Source: Candidatus Ruthia sp. Plio_17_S18
Lineage (GTDB): Bacteria > Pseudomonadota > Gammaproteobacteria > PS1 > Pseudothioglobaceae
Length of the DNA: 64,000 bases
NCBI GenBank assembly: GCA_021730105.1
Contig: CP072538.1
Span: 310,001 to 374,000, forward strand
Direction of reading: 5' to 3'
In this document: piece after piece, positions 57,124-64,000 of the stretch
How the letters are laid out: every line of letters begins with the position of its first letter
Numbering within the stretch: position 1 is the first letter of the stretch
The notes under the pieces: generated by a model
Seen by the model: the letters and a program-made list of their open reading frames with translations, nothing else
Database searches by the model: none
Told to the model about the DNA's origin: nothing
Made by a program: the position numbers and the translations under genes

Positions 57124-59892
57124 ATGTCTGATTATAAATTAAGTTTAAATCTTCCAGTCACTCAATTCGCCATGAAGGCAAATCTTGCCAATCGTGAATG
57201 TGGGTTTTTGAAAAGATGGCAAGATGATGGGCTTTATAAACAAATTCGTAATCAAAACAAAAGCAAACCAAAATTTGTTTTACACGACGGTCCACCTTAT
57301 GCAAATGGCTATATTCATATTGGTCATGCGGTCAATAAAATTTTAAAAGATATGATTGTTAAATCAAAATCTTTGTCAGGTTTTGATGCACCGTACATTC
57401 CAGGTTGGGATTGTCATGGCTTGCCTATTGAGCTTAATGTTGAAAAAAAACACGGCAAAGTAGGCATTAAAATTGATGCTACTATGTTTAGGGCAGAATG
57501 TAGAAAATATGCCGACCAACAAGTAACCAAGCAAAAGCAAGATTTTCAGCGCTTAGGTATTCTGAGTGATTGGGACAATCCATATTTAACCAAAGATTTT
57601 CAATATGAGGCTGATATTGTTCGCGCCTTGGGTCAAATTGTTGAAAATGGTCATGTGTCTAAAGGCTATAAGCCCGTACATTGGTGTACTGAGTGTGGTT
57701 CTGCCTTAGCAGAGGCGGAAGTTGAGTATAAAGATAAGCAATCAGAGGCAATTGACGTTAAATTTAGAATCATTGATGATTCAGTTTTTAATACGAATAA
57801 GCCAGTTTCAGTGGTTATTTGGACAACAACACCTTGGACATTACCTGCTAATGAAGCCGTAGCACTTCATCCAGAGCTAAATTATGTGTTGGTTGACATT
57901 GGTGATGAGTACTTATTACTTGCCCAAGCCTTGGCAGAGGATTCAATTAGTCGTTATGGTATTGAAGCCACTATCGGTGAGCAGATTTTTTCTGGTAGTG
58001 AGTTAGAAGGATTAAAAGTAAAACACCCATTTTACGATAAGCAGGTGTCCATTATTTTGGGTGAGCATGTAACCATTGATGCTGGCACAGGTGCAGTACA
58101 CACAGCACCTGCCCACGGTCAAGAAGATTTTATTGTGGGGTTAAAATACAATCTAGCTGTTGAGTGTCCAGTAGATGCCAAAGGTGTGTTTTTCAAAGAG
58201 ACTGAGCTTTTAGGCGGTCAGTTTATTTTTAAAGCCAATGCCAGTGTGATTGAAATTCTTAAACAAGCCAACACATTGATTAAGCACGAACCACTAATAC
58301 ACTCTTATCCACATTGTTGGCGACACAAAACACCTATTATTTTTAGAGCAACCCATCAGTGGTTTATCTCTATGCAGCAAAATGGTCTTAGAGATGTAGT
58401 CAATAGTGAAATTTCAAAAGTACAGTGGATGCCAGATTGGGGCAAAAAACGCATTGAACTGATGGTGGGCAACCGCCCTGATTGGTGTATTTCTCGTCAA
58501 AGATTTTGGGGTGTGCCGATTACTTTTTTTGTACATAAACAAACAGGTGAGTTACACCCAAATACTCAAGCGTTGTTTGTTAGTATTGCAAATAGAATCG
58601 AAAAAAAAGGTATTGAGGCTTGGTTTGAGTCTGATGACCAAGATTTTATTGGCAATGATGCAAAGGATTATGACAAAACCACAGATACACTTGATGTTTG
58701 GCTTGATTCAGGTGTGAGTCATTTTGCTGTACTAAAGGCAAGAAAAGAACTGTCTAATGTGGCAGATTTGTATTTAGAGGGTTCAGACCAACACCGCGGT
58801 TGGTTTCAGTCATCACTTATTTCTTCAGTTGCTATTAATGGTAAAGCACCTTACAAAAACGTATTAACTCATGGTTTTGTTGTTGACAAAGACGGCAAGA
58901 AAATGTCTAAGTCGCTTGGCAATGTGATTAGCCCCCAAAAAGTAGTCAATAACTTAGGTGCTGATGTTCTACGCTTATGGATTGCAAGTACCGATTACAC
59001 AGGTGAAATGACGATTAGTGATGAGATTTTAAAACGTTCCGCTGATTCGTATCGCCGTATTCGTAATACTGTGCGTTTTATGCTGGCAAATATGCAAGGT
59101 TTTGACCCTGTTGAACATTTGCTTGAGAATAAACAGATGCTAGATTTAGACAAATGGATTATTGCTAAAACTGCTAATTTACAAACTCAAATTATCACAG
59201 CGTATGAACAATATAATTTTCATCACGTGGTTCAATTGATTTTAAATTTTTGTAGCAATGAGCTCGGTGGTTTTTATCTTGATGTTATTAAAGATAGACA
59301 ATACACCACACAAGCGAACTCTTTAGCCAGAAGAAGTGCACAAAGTGCATTACATCATATTACTGAGGCAATGGTGCGCTGGCTAGCCCCAGTTTTATCA
59401 TTCACAGCTGAAGAGATTTGGCAAAATATGCCGAGTGAAAAAAATGCCAGCATTTTTTTAGCATCTTGGTATCAAGATTTAACATTTGGCTATGAAAATA
59501 AAGCTATTGACATCACGCGTGAAATTAGTCCATTTATTCGCAAGCAAATGGAAGTCATGCGTAGTGAAAAGATAATTGGCTCTTCGCTTGAGGCAGAGAT
59601 TGATATTTATTGTGAGATTGATATTTTTAGTGCACTTAGTCAATTGGATGATGAACTAAGATTTATTTTTATTACTTCTTATGTTAGGATTCATACACTT
59701 AATGAGAAAAAGAATAATTGCATTAAGGCGATAGAAGGTGTATTTATTAACGTAAGTAAATCAAAACATGGAAAATGTATACGTTGTTGGCATCATAGAA
59801 AAGATGTGGGTAATAATGCCAAGCATCCAGAACTTTGTGGACGTTGTGTTGAAAATGTGGACGGTAAAGGAGAAACAAGGAAATTTGCTTAA
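57124..59892 (+). CDS. ileS: Isoleucyl-tRNA synthetase
   Basis: 922 residues. HIGH motif HDGPPYANGYIHIGHAVNK near 60, the editing domain CP1 with TTPWTLPANEAVALHPELNY near 240, KMSKS in DKDGKKMSKSLGN near 598, WDCHGLPIE in the catalytic domain, and a C-terminal zinc finger CIRCWHHRKDVG with CGRCVENVDG. Charges and proofreads tRNA-Ile. The 3' end abuts aroB directly. Confidence 0.97.
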   Translation: MSDYKLSLNLPVTQFAMKANLANRECGFLKRWQDDGLYKQIRNQNKSKPKFVLHDGPPYANGYIHIGHAVNKILKDMIVKSKSLSGFDAPYIPGWDCHGLPIELNVEKKHGKVGIKIDATMFRAECRKYADQQVTKQKQDFQRLGILSDWDNPYLTKDFQYEADIVRALGQIVENGHVSKGYKPVHWCTECGSALAEAEVEYKDKQSEAIDVKFRIIDDSVFNTNKPVSVVIWTTTPWTLPANEAVALHPELNYVLVDIGDEYLLLAQALAEDSISRYGIEATIGEQIFSGSELEGLKVKHPFYDKQVSIILGEHVTIDAGTGAVHTAPAHGQEDFIVGLKYNLAVECPVDAKGVFFKETELLGGQFIFKANASVIEILKQANTLIKHEPLIHSYPHCWRHKTPIIFRATHQWFISMQQNGLRDVVNSEISKVQWMPDWGKKRIELMVGNRPDWCISRQRFWGVPITFFVHKQTGELHPNTQALFVSIANRIEKKGIEAWFESDDQDFIGNDAKDYDKTTDTLDVWLDSGVSHFAVLKARKELSNVADLYLEGSDQHRGWFQSSLISSVAINGKAPYKNVLTHGFVVDKDGKKMSKSLGNVISPQKVVNNLGADVLRLWIASTDYTGEMTISDEILKRSADSYRRIRNTVRFMLANMQGFDPVEHLLENKQMLDLDKWIIAKTANLQTQIITAYEQYNFHHVVQLILNFCSNELGGFYLDVIKDRQYTTQANSLARRSAQSALHHITEAMVRWLAPVLSFTAEEIWQNMPSEKNASIFLASWYQDLTFGYENKAIDITREISPFIRKQMEVMRSEKIIGSSLEAEIDIYCEIDIFSALSQLDDELRFIFITSYVRIHTLNEKKNNCIKAIEGVFINVSKSKHGKCIRCWHHRKDVGNNAKHPELCGRCVENVDGKGETRKFA

Positions 59893-60972
59893 ATGAAAAC
59901 ACTTAACCTTGATTTGCAAGAAAAATCTTATCCCATATATATTGGTCAAGATTTATTGTCAGAAGGTGGGTTATTAACAAAACATATTAGTGACAAGCAA
60001 GTCATGATTGTTACTAATACTACAGTAGCACCCTTGTATCTTCAGAGGGTGCAAAACTTACTTTCATCGTTTGAACTTGCACAAGTGGTTTTACCAGATG
60101 GTGAAAAATATAAGACACTTGGGACGCTTAATTGTATTTTCAGTGCACTGCTTGAGAATAGGTTTGATCGTAGTTGCACATTAATCGCCCTTGGCGGTGG
60201 TGTGGTAGGTGACATGACTGGATTTGCAGCGGCTAGCTATCAGCGTGGCGTTAATTTTATTCAAATTCCCACCACGTTATTGTCCCAAGTTGATTCTAGT
60301 GTGGGTGGAAAGACAGGCGTTAATCACGTGCTTGGTAAGAACATGATTGGGGCTTTTCATCAGCCAAAATGCGTACTGATTGATATAGATACACTTGATA
60401 CTTTGGATAATCAACAATATTCAGCAGGCATGGCTGAGGTGATTAAATATGGTTTATTAGGTCATTCAAATTTTTTTAATTTTTTGCAAAAAAATATTAA
60501 AGATTTAATGGATAGAAACAAGCCTTTAGTGGCTGAAATAATTTATCAATCTTGTCAACATAAAGCCAACATTGTTGCTCAAGATGAGTTAGAAGTGGGC
60601 AAGCGCGCTTTGTTGAACTTCGGACACACTTTTGGCCATGCGATTGAAAACACACTTGGTTATGGCACCTTTTTGCATGGTGAGGCAATTTCAGTGGGCA
60701 TGCTAATGGCAGTAAAACTATCTCAACTTGAGGGATATTTGTCTAGCAATCAAGTTGCTCAAGTTCAATATTTATTAGAAAAAGCCAATTTACCTATCTC
60801 TATTATCGGTAAAATTAGTGTTTCTGATTTTATGAAAGCAATATCAGTTGATAAGAAAGTGATTAATGGCAATATTCGCCTAATTTTATTAAAAAAATTA
60901 GGCCATGCTTTTGTTTGTGATCATTATAAAAATCAACTTTTAAATCAAGTGATTAATGAATTTTGCCAGTAG
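59893..60972 (+). CDS. aroB: 3-dehydroquinate synthase
   Basis: 359 residues. NAD-binding GGGVVGDMTGFAAASYQRG near 100, DSSVGGKTGVNHVLGKNMIG near 135 and the metal histidines in LNFGHTFGHAIENTLGYG and FLHGEAISVGM near 240-265. Second step of the shikimate pathway, after aroG at 18401. It begins right after the ileS stop. Confidence 0.95.
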   Translation: MKTLNLDLQEKSYPIYIGQDLLSEGGLLTKHISDKQVMIVTNTTVAPLYLQRVQNLLSSFELAQVVLPDGEKYKTLGTLNCIFSALLENRFDRSCTLIALGGGVVGDMTGFAAASYQRGVNFIQIPTTLLSQVDSSVGGKTGVNHVLGKNMIGAFHQPKCVLIDIDTLDTLDNQQYSAGMAEVIKYGLLGHSNFFNFLQKNIKDLMDRNKPLVAEIIYQSCQHKANIVAQDELEVGKRALLNFGHTFGHAIENTLGYGTFLHGEAISVGMLMAVKLSQLEGYLSSNQVAQVQYLLEKANLPISIIGKISVSDFMKAISVDKKVINGNIRLILLKKLGHAFVCDHYKNQLLNQVINEFCQ

Positions 60973-60978
60973 GATACT

Positions 60979-61574
60979 ATGACGGATAAAAATAAAAAAA
61001 CCCTAAAGTTGAAGATGATGAAGTAATGATTACTTCTAGTATTTCTGATTTGGAAAAAATGCTTGAAAGTGTTGAAAAACATGCAGATCGACGTACCGAC
61101 ACTAAGTTTGAAAAGTTTTTCCTACCGGCTCTTGCAGTGTTTGGTGCTATTATCATGGGATTTTTTGTTGTTATTTATTCAATCACCTCGGATATGACGC
61201 GTTTGGCTAACTCAATGGACCCAGAGATGGGTGGTCATATGTCATCTATGGTCAAAAGTATTGATAGCTTGTCAAATAATGTTGGGCAAATGACTGTTTC
61301 TGTGGCTTATATGCAAAAAGACTTTCAGCGAGTTAGTAAAAAGATGAATATTATTGCCAGCAAACTTGATAATTTAAATTCTATTGCAGCAGATTTAACG
61401 CAAGTGAGCCTCAAAATGGATTCTTTAGAACCAATGCTCATTAATATGAAGCAGATGAACAACAACATGTCAAACATGCAAGAGTCTATGCAATGGATGC
61501 GGCGTGATTTAAACATTTTGCGCTCTTCATTTTCTAAGCCGCTTAGGATGTTTAATCACATTCCAATGTTGTAG
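60979..61574 (+). pseudogene. Membrane-anchored coiled-coil protein with 5' frameshift
   Basis: The ATG at 60979 opens MTDKNKKTLKL and stops at 61024. One nucleotide more in the seven-A run before CCC would join it in frame to KVEDDEVMITSSISDLEKML and the rest. The open part (ATG at 61026) gives 182 residues: a short cytoplasmic part, one membrane helix (PALAVFGAIIMGFFVVIYSI, about 37-56) and a long Met-rich coiled coil (VKSIDSLSNNVGQMTVSVAY and repeats). Family unknown. It may start at 61026 or be rescued by slippage; it lies between aroB and gatC. Confidence 0.6.
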
Positions 61575-61576
61575 TT

Positions 61577-61864
61577 GTGTCATTATCTGAAAATCAAGTC
61601 AGTCAAATTGCTTATCTCGCGCGTTTGTCACTCAATGAAGCGCAACTCAAGGACACCACACAAGATTTAAATGCTATTTTTAGTTTAGTTGAACAATTGG
61701 CTAATATTGAGACTGATGGTATTGAGCCAATTTCACATCCACTGCACATGTCTCAACGTCTTAGAGAAGACATTGTTGCTGAGCAAGACCAATCAGCACT
61801 GTTTCAGTCGGTTGCGCCAAAAACCAGCAATGGCTATTATTTAGTGCCTACCGTTATTGAATAA
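61577..61864 (+). CDS. gatC: Aspartyl/glutamyl-tRNA amidotransferase subunit C
   Basis: 95 residues from a GTG start ([20 protein letters not shown]), with [20 protein letters not shown] near 50 and the tail YYLVPTVIE. It stabilises GatA-GatB. It starts 2 nt after the previous stop and is followed by gatA at 1 nt. No AUG is available at the correct position, so GTG is preferred. Confidence 0.93.
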   Translation: MSLSENQVSQIAYLARLSLNEAQLKDTTQDLNAIFSLVEQLANIETDGIEPISHPLHMSQRLREDIVAEQDQSALFQSVAPKTSNGYYLVPTVIE

Positions 61865-61865
61865 T

Positions 61866-63308
61866 ATGCATACCAAAACCATTGTTGAACTGGCACAAGG
61901 CCTTAAAGATAAAGATTTTTCTTGTGTTGAATTAACGCAGCACTATTTAAATCGCATTAATCAATCAAACCTGAATGCTTTTATTACAGTAACTGACGAA
62001 TTAGCATTAGTTCAAGCCAAAGCAGCAGATAACAAAATTGCTTCAGGTAATGCAAATATATTAACAGGTATGCCGTACGCCCATAAAGACATCTTTTGTA
62101 CCAAGGGTGTTAAAACCTCAGCAGGTTCTAAAATGCTAGATACTTTTGTATCACCTTATGATGCAACCGTAAGTCAAAAACTTAATCAAGCAGGTTTAGT
62201 GATGTTGGGCAAGACTAATATGGATGAATTTGCTATGGGTTCTAGCAATGAAAATTCGTTTTATGGCGCAGTTAAAAATCCGTGGAACCGTTTAAAAATA
62301 CCAGGTGGCTCATCAGGTGGTTCAGCGGCGAGTGTTGCGGGCGGATTAAGCTGTTTTTCCACAGGTACAGATACAGGTGGATCTATTCGTCAGCCTGCAA
62401 GTTTATGCGGTATTACAGGCCTTAAACCTACTTATGGACGAATATCAAGATATGGCATGATTGCTTATGCATCAAGTCTTGATCAAGCAGGGCCGATGAC
62501 CAAAACAGCACAAGATGCAGCCATTGTGTTAAATGTTATGGCTGGATTTGACGAGAAAGATTCAACCAGCGCTGAACAAAAAGTGCCAGATTATACAACC
62601 CATCTTAATGATTCGATTAAGGGGCTAACTATTGGACTGCCAAAAGAATTTTTTTCATATGGCTTGGATAACGAAGTGGCTAGTAATATTATGACTGCTG
62701 TTAAAGAGTTTGAAGCTATGGGTGCGATTGTTAAAGAGGTGTCGCTACCTAATTCAGCTTATGCCATTCCTGCCTATTATATTGTCGCACCTTGTGAATG
62801 TTCCTCAAATTTATCGCGCCTAGATGGTGTTAGATATGGGTATCGTGCTAAAGATGTGAAAAATTTAGAAGATTTATATTTGCGTTCGCGCTCAGAAGGC
62901 TTTGGTGAAGAGGTTAAGCGTCGTATTATGATTGGTGCTTATGCTTTATCAGCAGGTTATTATGATGCTTATTATCTTAAAGCACAGCAAGTACGTCATT
63001 TGATTAGCGATGATTTTAAAAAAGTATTTGAGCGGGTTGATGTGATTATGGGGCCAGTTTCCCCCACAACTGCATTTGATTTAGGCTCAGTCAAAGACCC
63101 AGTTTCTATGTATTTGGCAGATATTTATACACTCAGTGCCAACTTAGCAGGCTTGCCAGGTATGAGTATTCAGGCAGGTTTTGCGCAAAAATTACCAATA
63201 GGGTTGCAACTCATTGGTAACTACTGGTCAGAATCTAAGTTGCTTAATATCGCACACCAATTCCAATTACAAACTGACTGGCATTTAAAAACGCCACAGG
63301 AGTGTTAG
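61866..63308 (+). CDS. gatA: Glutamyl-tRNA(Gln) amidotransferase subunit A
   Basis: 480 residues from the ATG at 61866; the frame also opens 3 codons earlier at a TTG. The amidase signature [20 protein letters not shown] near 147 holds the catalytic serines; the lysine is in [10 protein letters not shown] near 75. With GatB and GatC it amidates Glu-tRNA-Gln and/or Asp-tRNA-Asn. The operon order is gatCAB. Confidence 0.96.
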   Translation: MHTKTIVELAQGLKDKDFSCVELTQHYLNRINQSNLNAFITVTDELALVQAKAADNKIASGNANILTGMPYAHKDIFCTKGVKTSAGSKMLDTFVSPYDATVSQKLNQAGLVMLGKTNMDEFAMGSSNENSFYGAVKNPWNRLKIPGGSSGGSAASVAGGLSCFSTGTDTGGSIRQPASLCGITGLKPTYGRISRYGMIAYASSLDQAGPMTKTAQDAAIVLNVMAGFDEKDSTSAEQKVPDYTTHLNDSIKGLTIGLPKEFFSYGLDNEVASNIMTAVKEFEAMGAIVKEVSLPNSAYAIPAYYIVAPCECSSNLSRLDGVRYGYRAKDVKNLEDLYLRSRSEGFGEEVKRRIMIGAYALSAGYYDAYYLKAQQVRHLISDDFKKVFERVDVIMGPVSPTTAFDLGSVKDPVSMYLADIYTLSANLAGLPGMSIQAGFAQKLPIGLQLIGNYWSESKLLNIAHQFQLQTDWHLKTPQEC

Positions 63309-63309
63309 C

Positions 63310-64000
63310 ATGGAATGGGAAACAGTCATTGGTTTGGAAATTCATGCGCAATTAAACACCAAATCTAAGATTTTTTCAGCTGCCTCAACTGAGTATGGTC
63401 AAAAGCCTAATTCACAGTCTTGCGCTGTTGATTTGGGATTACCAGGTGTTTTGCCTGTGCTTAATGTTGAAGTGGTTAATAAGGCAATCAAATTTGGCGT
63501 GGCGATTAATGCACATATTAATCAGCGTAATATATTTGATAGAAAGAATTATTTTTACCCAGATTTACCAAAAGGCTACCAAATTTCACAAATGGACTGG
63601 CCTATTGTGGGTGAAGGCAAGATTGAAATCACGCTTGGTGAGAAAACCAAGGTAGTTGGTATTACGCGTGCGCACTTAGAAGAAGATGCAGGAAAGTCTA
63701 TACATGATATGTTTGATGACGATACTGCAATTGACTTAAACCGTGCAGGCACACCATTACTTGAAATTGTCTCCGAGCCTGATATGCGCAGTGCTAAAGA
63801 GGCGGTAGTCTATGCTAAAAAAATTCATACCTTGGTGCAATATATTGATATTTGTGATGGCAATATGCAAGAAGGCTCATTTCGTTGTGATGCGAATGTC
63901 TCTATTCGCCCCAAAGGACAAAAAGAGCTTGGTACGCGTGCAGAATTAAAAAATATCAACTCATTTAAATTTTTAGAACGTGCGATTAATTTGGAAGTTG
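63310..64000 (+). CDS. gatB: Glutamyl-tRNA(Gln) amidotransferase subunit B, 5' part
   Basis: Cut by the end of the window after about 230 residues (family about 475). Starts [20 protein letters not shown]; includes [46 protein letters not shown] and [20 protein letters not shown]. The kinase-like GatB domain phosphorylates the aminoacyl-tRNA. It starts 1 nt after gatA ends. Confidence 0.96.
   Translation, partial: MEWETVIGLEIHAQLNTKSKIFSAASTEYGQKPNSQSCAVDLGLPGVLPVLNVEVVNKAIKFGVAINAHINQRNIFDRKNYFYPDLPKGYQISQMDWPIVGEGKIEITLGEKTKVVGITRAHLEEDAGKSIHDMFDDDTAIDLNRAGTPLLEIVSEPDMRSAKEAVVYAKKIHTLVQYIDICDGNMQEGSFRCDANVSIRPKGQKELGTRAELKNINSFKFLERAINLEV

Overview
The window is AT-rich bacterial chromosome carrying a gammaproteobacterial set of housekeeping genes. 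It looks like an autotrophic lineage undergoing genome reduction. Evidence for this is a complete glycolate-salvage block (glcDEF with a divergent glyoxylate aminotransferase, usually needed to deal with the RuBisCO oxygenase product), GatCAB, FolE2/QueD, short intergenic spacers, and at least sixteen broken genes beside intact essential ones. The overall picture fits the SUP05 / vesicomyid- or bathymodiolin-symbiont group of sulfur oxidisers. That assignment is inference from gene content and protein flavour; no rRNA or sulfur gene lies in the window.

Layout. 1-1170: a decayed IS3-family element flanked by 13-bp inverted repeats, apparently inserted in a hicB-like antitoxin gene. 1250-5725: intact gor, then a run of dead oxidative-stress genes (encapsulated-ferritin type, catalase, peroxiredoxin-glutaredoxin hybrid, MdaB-like quinone reductase), then an intact VOC protein divergent from an HxlR regulator. 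5689-9883: prfB, rpsO, an LpxL-like acyltransferase and dnaG. 9880-13363: the start of a dcw cluster read on the minus strand (mraZ, rsmH, ftsL, ftsI) in which mraZ and ftsI are broken. 13747-14692: a deletion-scarred TRAP transporter. 14900-22181: parC, queD-folE2-aroG, gyrA. 22262-28060: cytochrome b561 remnant, prfC, dCMP deaminase, mraY, a cyclophilin-FKBP fusion, ferredoxin, and a dead nucleotidyltransferase/HEPN gene.

28214-32911 is the glycolate block: glcD-glcE-glcF with TAATG-coupled starts (GlcE strongly shortened), divergent from the PLP aminotransferase. 32931-37676 holds rlmD, an L,D-transpeptidase-like gene, a dead rhodanese, then ampG-nagZ for muropeptide recycling. 37845-39690 is a dead aldehyde dehydrogenase with its dead divergent AraC regulator. 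39718-46187 holds uvrD, tlpA-like, arsC, a GST-like gene, a frameshifted rlmH, rsfS, nadD and an MBL hydrolase. 46281-46632 carries three tRNAs (Ala-GGC and two very different Glu-UUC). 46665-49717 is rluD-pgeF convergent with mutM, an S24-like gene and a small membrane gene. 49797-51825 has a PuuD-like membrane protein and a porin with its own promoter and terminator. 51926-64000 is a plus-strand run of ygfZ, nhaD, coaX, trpS, rluB, a 37-residue membrane peptide, ileS, aroB, a frameshifted membrane/coiled-coil gene, and gatC-gatA-gatB (gatB cut by the window end).

I did not find a convincing new multi-gene system. The items most worth following are the broken ftsI/mraZ in a cell that keeps mraY, ftsL and muropeptide recycling; the cyclophilin-FKBP fusion; frameshifts at poly-A runs that might be rescued by slippage; an S24-fold protein without its catalytic serine; the small membrane peptide before ileS; and overlapping divergent promoters at the HxlR/VOC pair.
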